A stretch of 20,181 bases of DNA from Mobilitalea sp. (GTDB lineage Bacteria > Bacillota_A > Clostridia > Lachnospirales > Lachnospiraceae), in contig JARKQP010000459.1 in the NCBI GenBank assembly GCA_029974875.1, positions 1-20,181 on the forward strand, in the 5' to 3' direction. A program made the position numbers and the translations under genes. The notes below the pieces were generated by a model, which ran no database searches, was not told where the DNA came from, and was given only the letters and a program-made list of their open reading frames with translations. Shown here piece after piece: positions 1 to 8,014 of the stretch. Numbering within the stretch: the first letter of the stretch is position 1; each line of letters starts with the position of its first letter.

Positions 1-1
1 A

Positions 2-88
2 AGGATCTGCAATAACTGGAAGGAAAAAAGCCCCGATATTTATGCTTATTTAATGTCCTCACTATTGGAAAACCGTCATCAGGAATAG
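2..88 (+). CDS. 3' end of an unrecognised gene (partial)
   Basis: Reading from base 2, an open frame runs off the left edge and ends at TAG 86-88, giving the last 28 residues of a protein (ending ...LLENRHQE). Of the three plus-strand frames it is the one whose stop lies directly before a terminator-like hairpin at 95-140, which is the main reason to think it is coding. The other two frames stop at about 15 and 51. The fragment is hydrophilic with no motif I recognise, so no function is offered. It would be convergent with engB. It could be a chance open frame. Confidence 0.4.
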   Translation, partial: RICNNWKEKSPDIYAYLMSSLLENRHQE

Positions 89-94
89 ACCAGG

Positions 95-140
95 AAACAC
101 CTCATAACCGGCCCTCCAGGGTACAGTCATGGGGTGTTTT
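95..140 (+). terminator. Rho-independent terminator of the upstream plus-strand gene
   Basis: Bases 95-105 pair with 129-139 over 11 bp with one G-T pair, leaving a 23-base loop, and the right arm ends in TTTT. The hairpin starts 7 bases after the stop at 88. The T run is short, so strength is uncertain. Confidence 0.6.
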
Positions 141-206
141 AATATTATCAGAACATAACCATGTTCCAAATACCTATGCAAATTTCAGGATATTGTACTA
201 GGTTGG

Positions 207-261
207 GTATTGCTCGTTCATCTTTAGGCAGCGCTGTCAGCCTAATTAGGAGCGTGCCAGT
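207..261. repeat. Dispersed palindromic repeat, copy A
   Basis: Bases 217-261 match 17850-17894 at about 39 of 45 positions in the same orientation. The shared core is GGCAGYGCTGTYAGCC flanked by TTCATCTTT and GAGCGTGCCAGT. Copy A keeps the right arm, but its left outer arm is degraded, so its stem is shorter than in copy B. It lies between two convergent genes, right after the engB stop codon, where it could act as a transcript end. No open frame is associated. Confidence 0.7.
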
Positions 262-264
262 CCT

Positions 265-876
265 CTAAGCTTCCGGCGTTACCTCCGGGACAAATCCACA
301 GATCTCTTCAATACAATCCCAGATTTCCTCCCGCCCCTGCTTGGTTTCTGCAGAAAATGGAATGATTCTGGTTCCCGCTGCCACCTGCAGGCCCTCCCGA
401 ACCATTTTCAGATGCTTGTCCCTTTGGCTGCGGTTTATCTTGTCCAGCGTGGTTGCAATGATAATTGGCTGGAAGCCCTGGTATACAATCCAATCATACA
501 TGGTCTTGTCATTTGCAGAGGGCTCGTGCCGGATGTCGATCAACAGAAATACGCTTCTAAGCTGCCTTGACGTCTTAAGATATTTTTCAATCATTTTTCC
601 CCATTTTTCCTTGATGCTCAGGGAAACCTTCGCATAGCCATAGCCCGGCAGGTCCACATAATACAGCTCGTTATTTATATTATAGAAATTAATGGTCTGG
701 GTTTTTCCCGGCTGTGAGGAGGTTCTGGCTAAGGATTTCCGGTTCATCAGGGCATTGATCAGGGAGGATTTACCTACATTGGACTTACCTGCAAAGGCCA
801 CCTCCGGCTTATCATTTTGCGGAAGGACGCTGGTAATGCCGCATACGGTTTCTAATTCTACACTTTTTATTATCAT
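265..876 (-). CDS. engB: Ribosome biogenesis GTPase EngB/YsxC
   Basis: This is a TrmE-Era-EngA-EngB family GTPase; family members assist late assembly of the large ribosomal subunit. At 203 residues it has the usual length. The G1 loop GKSNVGKSS is at residues 30-38, the switch segment SSQPGKT at 53-59, G3 DLPGYG at 75-80, the family signature DIRHEPSANDK at 114-124, and the G5-like FSAETK near the C terminus. The G4 motif is odd: residues 142-145 read TTLD where the family has TKxD, so the guanine-contacting lysine is a threonine. The ATG start is preceded by an AAGG-type ribosome site. engB often follows clpX and lon in Firmicutes. Here lon is absent and a terminator plus a repeat separate it from clpX, so it probably has its own promoter. 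Confidence 0.95.
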   Translation of the reverse strand: MIIKSVELETVCGITSVLPQNDKPEVAFAGKSNVGKSSLINALMNRKSLARTSSQPGKTQTINFYNINNELYYVDLPGYGYAKVSLSIKEKWGKMIEKYLKTSRQLRSVFLLIDIRHEPSANDKTMYDWIVYQGFQPIIIATTLDKINRSQRDKHLKMVREGLQVAAGTRIIPFSAETKQGREEIWDCIEEICGFVPEVTPEA

Positions 877-898
877 CTCTAACCTTCACTTTCTTAAT

Positions 899-1019
899 AC
901 TAACGATCATTTGACCACAGGCCACGGGGTGCCGGATGTGAAATGCTCTTCATTTCACACTAACAATCATTTGGCCGTAAGGCCACGGGGTATCGGATGT
1001 GAAATGCTCTGCATTTCAC
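899..1019. repeat. Tandem duplication of a 60-61 bp hairpin unit
   Basis: Unit 1 is 899-958 and unit 2 is 959-1019; they differ at only about eight positions, and a third copy begins (ACTAG, 1020-1024). Each unit ends in a perfect hairpin: GTGAAATG/CATTTCAC with a 5-base loop in unit 1, and a 9 bp stem, GTGAAATGC/GCATTTCAC, in unit 2. Unit 2 also has TGGCC/GGCCA around GTAA. It lies in the 226 bp gap between clpX and engB and would be in or near the engB leader. No open frame in it looks coding. Confidence 0.85.
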
Positions 1020-1058
1020 ACTAGTCTCCATTTCTCTCCTTATGGCATTATCTCCATA

Positions 1059-1095
1059 AAGAAGGGGACGTTGCATATCGCTCCATCCCCTTCTT
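1059..1095 (-). terminator. Terminator of the tig-clpP-clpX operon
   Basis: AGAAGGGGA at 1060-1068 pairs perfectly with TCCCCTTCT at 1086-1094, extended by one A-T pair, with a 17-base loop. On the minus strand it is 8 bases downstream of the clpX stop and runs into a weak T tract (TTCTTTAT). Confidence 0.65.
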
Positions 1096-1102
1096 CTATC
1101 GC

Positions 1103-2398
1103 TTAAGCTATCTCGCCCTTACTCTTCTTACTGGAACGCCGTACCATTGGTTTTCTTGCTACGATATCCTCAGACCACATTACCTTGGGCTCTTCTGTCC
1201 CAAGTACAGCTTCCTTTGTAATAATACATTTCACTGCTTTTGCATCGGAAGGAATACGGTACATGGAGTCCATCATGACTTTTTCCATGATAGCCCGGAG
1301 GCCTCTTGCTCCTATTTTTCTCTCGAAGGATTGCTTTGCAATCTCATCCAGCGCCTCAGCTTCGAATTCAAGCTCTACACCATCCAGCTCAAACAGCTTT
1401 TTATACTGCTTGGTAATCGCATTCTTTGGCTCGGTGAGAATTTTTATTAAGGCGGCCTCATCCAGCATATCCAGTGCAACCGTCACCGGAACACGGCCTA
1501 CAAACTCAGGAATCATACCGAATTTGATCAGATCCTGGGGCATTACCTGACGGAACAGCTCCCCTACACTGGTCTTATTCTTCTCTAATATCTCAGCATT
1601 AAAGCCGATGGATTTCTGGCCGATCCTTCCTTCAATAAGCTTCTCAAGACCATCAAAGGCTCCACCGCAGATGAACAATATATTTGTTGTATCGATCTGG
1701 ATAAATTCCTGGTGGGGATGCTTTCTTCCTCCCTGGGGAGGAACAGATGCAACCGTGCCTTCCAGGATTTTAAGCAATGCCTGCTGGACACCTTCACCGG
1801 AAACATCCCTGGTGATGGAGGTATTCTCAGACTTTCTGGTAATCTTATCAATCTCATCAATATAGATGATACCATATTGTGCGCGCTCAATGTCAAAGTC
1901 GGCAGCCTGGATGATCTTGAGAAGGATATTCTCAACATCTTCTCCAACGTAGCCTGCTTCGGTCAGTGCAGTAGCATCTGCTATGGCAAATGGAACATTC
2001 AATAATTTAGCCAGTGTCTGAGCCAGAAAGGTCTTACCGGAACCGGTAGGTCCTATCATCAGAATATTGCTCTTCTGAAGCTCGACATCCAAATCCTTTT
2101 CTGCGAGAACCCTTTTATAATGGTTATATACCGAGACAGCGAGCACCTTCTTGGCATCCTCCTGACCAATTACATGCTGGTCTAAAAATGCCTTGATTTC
2201 TGCGGGTTTCAATAAATTAATATCTGAATTAACAACAGGTTCCCCTTCGAATTCTTCTTCAATGATCTCGCTGCATATCTCAATACATTCATCACAGATA
2301 TAAACCCCCGGTCCGGCAATTAATTTCCTGACCTGATCCTGGGTTTTATTACAAAAGGAACATCTCAACTGTTTTCTGTCTTCTATCTTTCCTGCCAC
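1103..2398 (-). CDS. clpX: ATP-dependent Clp protease ATP-binding subunit ClpX
   Basis: ClpX is the AAA+ unfoldase that recognises tagged substrates and threads them into the ClpP chamber in the cytoplasm. The protein has 431 residues, normal for the family. The N-terminal zinc-binding domain has C13-x2-C16 and C35-x2-C38. Walker A, GPTGSGKT, is at 116-123, Walker B is IYIDEID near 182-188, the pore loop is GYVG, and the sensor/arginine region ([15 protein letters not shown]) is present. The start is GTG (2398-2396) with AGAGGTGA seven bases upstream. It lies 43 bp after clpP and is the last gene of the operon before the hairpin at 1059-1095. The short C-terminal tail is lysine/serine rich. 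Confidence 0.98.
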   Translation of the reverse strand: MAGKIEDRKQLRCSFCNKTQDQVRKLIAGPGVYICDECIEICSEIIEEEFEGEPVVNSDINLLKPAEIKAFLDQHVIGQEDAKKVLAVSVYNHYKRVLAEKDLDVELQKSNILMIGPTGSGKTFLAQTLAKLLNVPFAIADATALTEAGYVGEDVENILLKIIQAADFDIERAQYGIIYIDEIDKITRKSENTSITRDVSGEGVQQALLKILEGTVASVPPQGGRKHPHQEFIQIDTTNILFICGGAFDGLEKLIEGRIGQKSIGFNAEILEKNKTSVGELFRQVMPQDLIKFGMIPEFVGRVPVTVALDMLDEAALIKILTEPKNAITKQYKKLFELDGVELEFEAEALDEIAKQSFERKIGARGLRAIMEKVMMDSMYRIPSDAKAVKCIITKEAVLGTEEPKVMWSEDIVARKPMVRRSSKKSKGEIA

Positions 2399-2441
2399 TG
2401 CCTACTCACCTCTTTTCCTAAGTCGTGGAAAGAACCAGGAA

Positions 2442-3023
2442 TTATCTGCTTGCAAGGATGCCATCAATAATTCCATAGTCGCGGGCTTCTTCTGCAGTCA
2501 TGTAGTAATCTCTCTCTGTGTCTACTTCTATGACCTCTAAAGGTTTTCCCGTGTTCTTTGCCAGGATCTCATTTAACTTTTTCTTTGTCTTTAAAATATT
2601 GTCTGCAACAATCTTAATATCCGTCGCCTGGCCCCTTGCACCGCCGGAGGGCTGATGGATCATCACCTCTGCGTTTGGAAGGGCAAACCTCTTGCCCTTG
2701 GTACCGCCGGAAAGCAGGAATGCTCCCATGCTGGCAGCCATACCGATACAGATTGTGGATATATCACATTTGATATAATTCATTGTATCATAGATTGCCA
2801 TGCCTGCCGTTACGGAGCCACCGGGGCTGTTAATGTAGAAATTAATGTCCTTTCCCGGATCCTCTGATTCTAAAAATAACATCTGTGCTACAATCAGGCT
2901 TGCTGTAACATCATTTACTTCTTCTCCGAGGAAAATGATCCTTTCCTTTAATAACCTGGAATAGATGTCATAGCTTCTCTCGCCACGACTTGTTTGCTCA
3001 ATGACATAAGGTACTAAACTCAT
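2442..3023 (-). CDS. clpP: ATP-dependent Clp protease proteolytic subunit ClpP
   Basis: ClpP is the serine peptidase that forms the tetradecameric degradation chamber. From the chosen start the protein has 193 residues, and the catalytic triad falls at the family's usual places: Ser98 in GMAASMGA, His123 in MIHQP and Asp172 in TERDYYM. The frame is open to a TTG at 3038, but the ATG at 3023 is preferred because GGAGG lies eight bases upstream of it and the protein then begins [16 protein letters not shown], the typical ClpP N terminus after propeptide. It is flanked by tig (37 bp upstream) and clpX. Confidence 0.98.
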   Translation of the reverse strand: MSLVPYVIEQTSRGERSYDIYSRLLKERIIFLGEEVNDVTASLIVAQMLFLESEDPGKDINFYINSPGGSVTAGMAIYDTMNYIKCDISTICIGMAASMGAFLLSGGTKGKRFALPNAEVMIHQPSGGARGQATDIKIVADNILKTKKKLNEILAKNTGKPLEVIEVDTERDYYMTAEEARDYGIIDGILASR

Positions 3024-3060
3024 ACATTTATCCTCCAATCTCTGTTGTCTGTTTTCAACC

Positions 3061-4347
3061 TTATTTCTCTACTGACTGGGCAACTACGAAGTCAACTGCC
3101 TTTTGGACAGCCACATCCTTCTTAATCTGCTCCTTCTCTTTCTCACCGATTAATTCCTTTAACTTATCTGCCTCCATCTGGTACATGGCTGCCATATCAG
3201 TAAGCTCTTTTTCTAATTCTTCTTCTGTCACTTCAATCTGCTCAGCATCAACGATAGCTTCAAGCACTAATCTGCTCTGGATTCTCTTAACTGCCTGAGG
3301 GCGCAGGCTTTCCATGAATTTATTCGCATCCATGCCTGTAAACTGGAAGTATTGTTCAACGGAGAGACCCTGATGCTGGATTCTCTGTGCAAAATCATCC
3401 GCCATCTGATTTACCTGGGAAGCGACCATCGGCTCAGGAATATCCATTGCTGCGCCTTCGATGATCTTATCAATGATCTCGTTTTCCTTTGCTGTCTTTA
3501 ATTCCTTTTCCTTGCCTTCCTTAATTGTTGTCTGAATACTTGCTTTGTATTCATCTAAGGTATCAAATTCAGATACATCCTGTGCAAAATCATCATCTAA
3601 TTCAGGAAGCTCTTTTACTTTGATTTCATTTATTTTCACCCTGAACAGTGCCGGCTTGCCTGCCAGCTCCTCTGCCTGGTAGCCTTCCGGGAAGGTAACA
3701 TTTACATCTACAAATTCGCCGATATTCTTGCCAACCAGCTGCTCCTCGAAGGTATCAATGAAGCTATGGGAGCCAATAACAAGTGAATAATTCTCACCCT
3801 TACCGCCTTCAAATGCCTTGCCGTCCACAAAGCCTTCGAAATCAATAATAGCCGTGTCGCCATCCTGGACCGGTCTGTCTTCTACCGTAATTGTCCTGGA
3901 GTTCTGCTCACGCTCTTTATCAATCTTTGCTAATACCTCTTCCTCAGTTACCTCTGCTTCCTTCTTCTCTACCTCAATACCCTTGTACTGGCCTAAGGTT
4001 ACTTCCGGCTTTACGGCAACCTCTGCCGTGAAGATGAATGCCTTGCCCTTTTCTACCTGAACGATATCGATCTCCGGTCTGGATACAATTTCAAGTCCGC
4101 TCTCAAGAGCTGCCTTCTCATATGCCCCGGGAATTATTTCATTTGCTGCATCCTCATAAAAGATGCCTACACCGTACATTTTCTCAATTAAGGCACGGGG
4201 AGCCTTGCCCTTACGGAAGCCCTGCACGTTAAGCTTACCCTTGTTCTTTTGGTATGCCTTCTGGATCGCACCCTCAAATTCTTCAGCGGAAGCCTCTATC
4301 GTAAGCTTTGCCATGTTTTTCTCTAACTTTTCAACCTGTAAACTCAT
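3061..4347 (-). CDS. tig: Trigger factor, ribosome-bound chaperone
   Basis: Trigger factor binds the ribosome exit tunnel and holds nascent chains; its middle domain is a peptidyl-prolyl isomerase. The protein has 428 residues, as expected. The ribosome-binding signature GFRKGKAP is near residues 43-50. The FKBP-type domain spans roughly 155-245 ([15 protein letters not shown]... to [12 protein letters not shown]), followed by a long helical C-terminal arm rich in Glu and Lys. The ATG start has AGGAGG seven to eight bases upstream. It is the first gene of tig-clpP-clpX. The 180 bp leader region holds two G/C-rich hairpins (4372-4392 and about 4409-4423). Confidence 0.98.
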   Translation of the reverse strand: MSLQVEKLEKNMAKLTIEASAEEFEGAIQKAYQKNKGKLNVQGFRKGKAPRALIEKMYGVGIFYEDAANEIIPGAYEKAALESGLEIVSRPEIDIVQVEKGKAFIFTAEVAVKPEVTLGQYKGIEVEKKEAEVTEEEVLAKIDKEREQNSRTITVEDRPVQDGDTAIIDFEGFVDGKAFEGGKGENYSLVIGSHSFIDTFEEQLVGKNIGEFVDVNVTFPEGYQAEELAGKPALFRVKINEIKVKELPELDDDFAQDVSEFDTLDEYKASIQTTIKEGKEKELKTAKENEIIDKIIEGAAMDIPEPMVASQVNQMADDFAQRIQHQGLSVEQYFQFTGMDANKFMESLRPQAVKRIQSRLVLEAIVDAEQIEVTEEELEKELTDMAAMYQMEADKLKELIGEKEKEQIKKDVAVQKAVDFVVAQSVEK

Positions 4348-4371
4348 TTTGTAATTCCTCCTAAGATTCTT

Positions 4372-4423
4372 TGGGAGGGAGATTTCTCCCCCACCCTTAT
4401 ATAATCGGGAGTGATACTCCCTT
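4372..4423 (-). promoter_or_regulatory. Two small hairpins in the tig leader
   Basis: On the minus strand GGGAGT-ATC-ACTCCC (4409-4423) is followed by GGGAGA-AA-TCTCCC within 4372-4392, just upstream of the tig ribosome site. Neither is followed by a T tract, so they look like leader structure or mRNA stabilisers and not terminators. A TATAAT-like hexamer lies about 4475-4480 with no good -35, so a promoter there is only possible. Confidence 0.35.
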
Positions 4424-4527
4424 TATTATGTACCCGTATATTCCGTCTATTTTGGCAGACATTTTCACAATAGTTTATTATAACATAAGGTTTCTGTAAA
4501 TGCCAGAACTAATTTTCCTACCGGAAG

Positions 4528-5871
4528 CTATAGGACATGACCCCTGTCCTTTAATACTTTTATTACCCGGTCAACCATGATTTTACATTGCTCCTGGGTT
4601 TCTGCTTCTACCATAACCCTGACTACCGGCTCCGTACCGCTCTCACGTACTAAAATACGTCCGTCGCTGCCCAGCTCTTCCTCTACCTTTGCGACCTCTT
4701 CCATAACCGCCCGGTCTTCTCTTGCTTCCTTTTTGTCCTTAACCTTTACATTTACCAGAAGCTGGGGGAAGATAGTAATCTCTTTTAGCAGCTCGGATAA
4801 GGATGCCTTGCTTTCCAGCATGACCTCCATTAATTTTAAGGAGGTAAGTACCCCGTCTCCGGTCATGGCATGCTTGCTGAATATGATATGGCCGGACTGT
4901 TCGCCGCCCAAGGCGTGACCGTTTGTCATCATGTTCTCAAATACATATTTATCGCCCACCGCCGTTTTTTCATAATTGATCCCCTGGCGTTCCAGGGCTT
5001 TATATAGTCCCAGGTTAGACATTACCGTCGTAACAATTGTATTGTTTGCAAGCTCATTGCGGCGTTTCATATAGACCCCGCAAAGGTACATGATGAGGTC
5101 ACCGTCTATAATATTGCCCTTTTCATCAACTGCTAAACATCGGTCTGCATCTCCGTCATAGGCAAATCCCACATTCAGGTTATTTTCAACAACACATTTC
5201 TGTAAATGCTCAATATGGGTAGACCCGCAGTCCCTATTGATATTCGTTCCATCCGGCTCACTGTTTATTACAAAGGTCTTCGCCCCTAAAGCATCAAATA
5301 CTCCCTTTGCAACGGTTGTAGCCGAACCATTTGACAGATCCAGCCCGACCCTCATGTCTTTGAAGGATCTGGTTGCCAGGGAAATCAGATATCCAACGTA
5401 ACGGTTTCTTCCAATATAGTAATCCACGGTTCTCCCGATATTTTCTTTCGTTGCTAAAGGCAGGGTATCCTTTTCACTGTCTATGTATTCCTCAATCAAA
5501 GCCTCAATATCTGCTTCCAGCTTATAGCCGCCGCCGTTGATCACCTTAATCCCGTTATCATAATAGGGATTATGGCTTGCTGAAATCATGATGCCGCAGT
5601 CAAAGCCTTCGCTGCGCACCACATAGGATACGCTTGGGGTAGTCGTAACATGGAGCAGGTACGCATCCGCCCCGCTGGCTGTCAGCCCCGCAACCAGGGC
5701 ATACTCAAACATGTAGCTGGATCTTCTGGTATCTTTGCCAATTACGATATTTGCCTTATGCTTTTTCCCAAAGTGATATCCTAAAAATCTCCCTACCTTA
5801 AAGGCATGCTCTACTGTAAGGTTCACATTTGCTTCTCCCCGGAAGCCGTCCGTCCCAAAATATTTGCCCAT
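4528..5871 (-). CDS. glmM: Phosphoglucosamine mutase
   Basis: GlmM converts glucosamine-6-phosphate to glucosamine-1-phosphate, the step leading to UDP-GlcNAc for peptidoglycan. The 447 residues match the family. Visible motifs are the N-terminal GTDGFRG (6-12), the phosphoserine loop MISASHNP with Ser99, the metal loop DGDADR, the sugar-binding GGEQSGH, and the phosphate-binding RESGTEPVVRVMVEA near the C terminus. It is a single gene between tig and the SASP gene with more than 100 bp on both sides. The ATG has only a weak ribosome site (AAGTAGAG), with a better AGGA further upstream. It serves the same pathway as ddl and murF further right. Confidence 0.97.
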   Translation of the reverse strand: MGKYFGTDGFRGEANVNLTVEHAFKVGRFLGYHFGKKHKANIVIGKDTRRSSYMFEYALVAGLTASGADAYLLHVTTTPSVSYVVRSEGFDCGIMISASHNPYYDNGIKVINGGGYKLEADIEALIEEYIDSEKDTLPLATKENIGRTVDYYIGRNRYVGYLISLATRSFKDMRVGLDLSNGSATTVAKGVFDALGAKTFVINSEPDGTNINRDCGSTHIEHLQKCVVENNLNVGFAYDGDADRCLAVDEKGNIIDGDLIMYLCGVYMKRRNELANNTIVTTVMSNLGLYKALERQGINYEKTAVGDKYVFENMMTNGHALGGEQSGHIIFSKHAMTGDGVLTSLKLMEVMLESKASLSELLKEITIFPQLLVNVKVKDKKEAREDRAVMEEVAKVEEELGSDGRILVRESGTEPVVRVMVEAETQEQCKIMVDRVIKVLKDRGHVL

Positions 5872-6045
5872 ACTCTACTTCTATGTCCTTTCCTTAAATT
5901 AAATTATGCTGACTCTATAAAAGTATATGCCTGATAATAAGCTACTAATGTTCCCCGCAGATATATTTAAAAAAATTCTATCCCCGGTGACCATGACTAT
6001 TTTAACATAGAAACACAACTTAGGGAATAAAATTTTAAAAAATAA

Positions 6046-6068
6046 CAGGAGGCCGGTTTGGCCTCCTG
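6046..6068 (-). terminator. Terminator of the SASP gene
   Basis: CAGGAGGCC (6046-6054) pairs perfectly with GGCCTCCTG (6060-6068) around a 5-base loop. On the minus strand it is followed by TTATTTTTT, a strong U tract, and lies 66 bases after the SASP stop. Confidence 0.9.
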
Positions 6069-6134
6069 CTATTTCTTTTGCACAACATATATGGAGCATT
6101 GCTCCCAATGGGTGCAAATTCTACTCAATAATTA

Positions 6135-6347
6135 TTACTTACCAGACATCTGTTGTTCCTGCTGTCTAATCATACGTTTAACCATTTCACCACCAACAGA
6201 ACCGTTCTGCTTGCTTGTTAAGTCACCGTTGTAGCCTTGCTTTAAAGGAACACCTATTTCGTTAGCAATTTCCATCTTGTAACGGTTAAGTGCCTCTCTT
6301 GCCTCAGGTACTTCAGCTCTGTTAGATCCACTATTGTTACTTGCCAT
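6135..6347 (-). CDS. Alpha/beta-type small acid-soluble spore protein
   Basis: Proteins of this family coat and protect DNA in the dormant spore and are degraded on germination. The 70-residue sequence begins MASNNSGSNR and carries the family blocks EAREALNRYKMEIANEIGV (the EIANEIG stretch corresponds to the germination-protease cleavage region) and GYNGDLTSKQNGSVGGEMVKRMI. An excellent ribosome site, GGAGGTGA, sits seven bases before the ATG. The gene is monocistronic with its own strong terminator. Family knowledge predicts forespore sigma-G control, but I could not find a convincing sigma-G promoter. It is the clearest evidence that the host makes endospores. Confidence 0.97.
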   Translation of the reverse strand: MASNNSGSNRAEVPEAREALNRYKMEIANEIGVPLKQGYNGDLTSKQNGSVGGEMVKRMIRQQEQQMSGK

Positions 6348-6685
6348 ACTATTTTCACCTCCATTTTATTGGCATCAAAGCAATCAAGATACAAAATCAG
6401 CTATTTGTAGGTTCAGCGGTTACTTATCTAAGTATTAGTCACCGCGCATGACTTTGTTTTGTATTGCCTGTAATCATATTGTGTACAGTTCTGCAAATAT
6501 TATGATTGGTAATTAATAGCACTCGCTGATTATTTTTCAGCATTATTTCAATAGAATATTTTTGAGTTTGTATGCTAAAATATGAGGTACAGTCGCGTGA
6601 TTATATTCAGGTGGCTGATAATGATGGTGCTCATTTGCTTTAAATTTATCAGCAATATTTGATGAAGCACATGCACCTTAAAAAC
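6348..6685. other. Divergent intergenic region with no gene
   Basis: About 340 bp between the SASP start and the putative ddl promoter. It is AT-rich and contains no open frame of coding character. The only structure I see is an imperfect hairpin with arms GCGGT and ACCGC at about 6416-6445, in the SASP leader. A CATAATA element at about 6499-6505 on the minus strand resembles a sigma-G -10 but has no matching -35. Confidence 0.5.
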
Positions 6686-6714
6686 TTTACTTGTTACAGT
6701 GTTTGCGTTATACT
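6686..6714 (+). promoter_or_regulatory. Candidate sigma-A promoter of ddl-murF
   Basis: TTTACT at 6686-6691 (4 of 6 to TTGACA) and TATACT at 6709-6714 (5 of 6 to TATAAT) are separated by exactly 17 bp. Transcription would begin near 6721, which is almost exactly where the duplicated hairpin module begins, giving a leader of about 190 bases before ddl. Confidence 0.55.
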
Positions 6715-6722
6715 GGGAACGT

Positions 6723-6884
6723 ATGCACGGCGCAAAGACAGCGCCTTTTATCAGAAGTTAAAAGGCAACTTCTGATAACTTATATTATCGAATCAAAACA
6801 CATGATTCGATAATCAGGATGCACGGCGCAAAAAAGCTGCGCCTTTTATCAGCAGTTAAAAAGCAACTTCTGATAACTTATATT
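6723..6884 (+). repeat. Duplicated hairpin module in the ddl leader
   Basis: Two copies of one module, 6723-6786 and 6819-6884, differ by a few bases. Each starts ATGCACGGCGC, has a GGCGC/GCGCC stem followed by TTTT, and then ATCAGAAGTT/AACTTCTGAT (perfect 10 bp in copy 1, one mismatch in copy 2). Between them is a third hairpin, TATCGAATC/GATTCGATA (9 bp, within 6785-6812). In copy 1 GCCTTTT (6743-6749) can instead pair with AAAAGGC (6760-6766), which excludes the other two stems. This could be a dispersed repeat or an attenuator-like leader. Confidence 0.8.
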
Positions 6885-6913
6885 GCAGTAGTGGAAAGTG
6901 AGGAATTATAAAT

Positions 6914-7969
6914 ATGAAGGTAGTAGTATTGGCAGGAGGAACCAGCACAGAGAGAGATGTATCATTATCCACCGGAACAATGATTTACAAGGCTTTAAAA
7001 AATAGGGGTTACCAGGTGGTTCTTTTGGATGCTTACTTAGGATATGATGGTGATACTACCAATGTATTTGACATAGAGAAAGACTGGACCGAAAACCTGG
7101 GTTCCATCACAGAAAACAATCCTGACCTTGGTCAGATTAAAGCTTTAAGGAAGGATGGCTCCAAAAGCTTCTTCGGCAAAGGCGTCCTGGAGATCTGCGG
7201 TGCGTCCGATATCGTATTTATAGCCCTGCACGGTGAAAACGGGGAGGACGGCAAGGTTCAGGCCGCCTTTGACTTAATGGGGATCAAATATACCGGGACA
7301 GACTATACCAGCAGCGCCCTTGCGATGGACAAAGCCATTACCAAGGAGATCTTTGCCTATTATGATATACCTACCCCAAAGGGCATCCGGGTAAAAAAAG
7401 GGGAAGCCTTCGAATGGGATCAATACCCCTGCGTGGTTAAGGTCAGCTGCGGCGGCTCCAGCGTCGGTGTAACAATTGCAAACACCTCCCAGGAGATGGA
7501 TGCCTGCTTAAAGGACGCATTTACCTATGGGAACGAAGCCATAATTGAACAATACATCCTCGGCAGGGAATTCTCTGTCGGAGTCCTTGACGGCAGGGCA
7601 TTGCCTGTGATTGAGATTGCCCCCCTTGTCAGCTTCTATGATTATAAGAATAAATACCAGCCGGGCAGTACCGTTGAAACCTGCCCCGCCATATTGGAGA
7701 ATGCCGTTGCAGGGCAGATGCAAAAAATTGCAGAAGTCGTATTCGCAGCACTCCGGATCAAGACCTATGCCCGTATGGATTTCTTACTCAATGATAAAAA
7801 CGAGCTTTTCTGCCTGGAGGCAAACACTCTTCCCGGAATGACCCCAACTTCACTGCTTCCACAGGAAGCGCAGGCCGCCGGTATTGACTTTGGAAGCTTA
7901 TGTGAAAAAATTATAGAGATCTCATTAAAAAAGTATGATCCGTGCGATGAAGGAACGGCTGGGATTTAG
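6914..7969 (+). CDS. ddl: D-alanine--D-alanine ligase
   Basis: An ATP-grasp enzyme joining two D-alanines for the peptidoglycan stem peptide in the cytoplasm. The 351 residues include the N-terminal GGTSTERDVSLSTG, the ALHGENGEDG block, GTDYTSSALAMDK, the ATP-grasp VVKVSCGGSSVGV, EQYILGREFSVGV, and the metal-binding end MDFLLNDKNELFCLEANTLPGMTP. The loop FYDYKNKY carries the tyrosine typical of D-Ala-D-Ala ligases, not the residue of vancomycin-resistance D-Ala-D-Lac enzymes, so an ordinary biosynthetic ligase is inferred. The ATG has AGTGAGGA ten bases upstream. murF follows 45 bp later and is surely co-transcribed. Confidence 0.97.
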   Translation: MKVVVLAGGTSTERDVSLSTGTMIYKALKNRGYQVVLLDAYLGYDGDTTNVFDIEKDWTENLGSITENNPDLGQIKALRKDGSKSFFGKGVLEICGASDIVFIALHGENGEDGKVQAAFDLMGIKYTGTDYTSSALAMDKAITKEIFAYYDIPTPKGIRVKKGEAFEWDQYPCVVKVSCGGSSVGVTIANTSQEMDACLKDAFTYGNEAIIEQYILGREFSVGVLDGRALPVIEIAPLVSFYDYKNKYQPGSTVETCPAILENAVAGQMQKIAEVVFAALRIKTYARMDFLLNDKNELFCLEANTLPGMTPTSLLPQEAQAAGIDFGSLCEKIIEISLKKYDPCDEGTAGI

Positions 7970-8014
7970 GCCGGGAGATGAATAACTAAGATTTAGGCTG
8001 TAAGGAGGCTTGAA

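Noticed and set aside
692..1024. Plus-strand open frame through the engB start and the tandem repeat
   Set aside because: It is antisense to engB and its second half is simply the repeated palindrome; no coding signal.
5899..6117. 72-codon minus-strand open frame between glmM and the SASP terminator
   Set aside because: It begins inside or next to the SASP terminator region, has no ribosome site and shows no similarity I recognise.
6914..7969. Possible vancomycin-resistance type D-Ala-D-Lac ligase
   Set aside because: The loop carries the tyrosine pattern (FYDYKNKY) of ordinary D-Ala-D-Ala ligases, and the gene is paired with murF, not with vanH/vanX-like genes.
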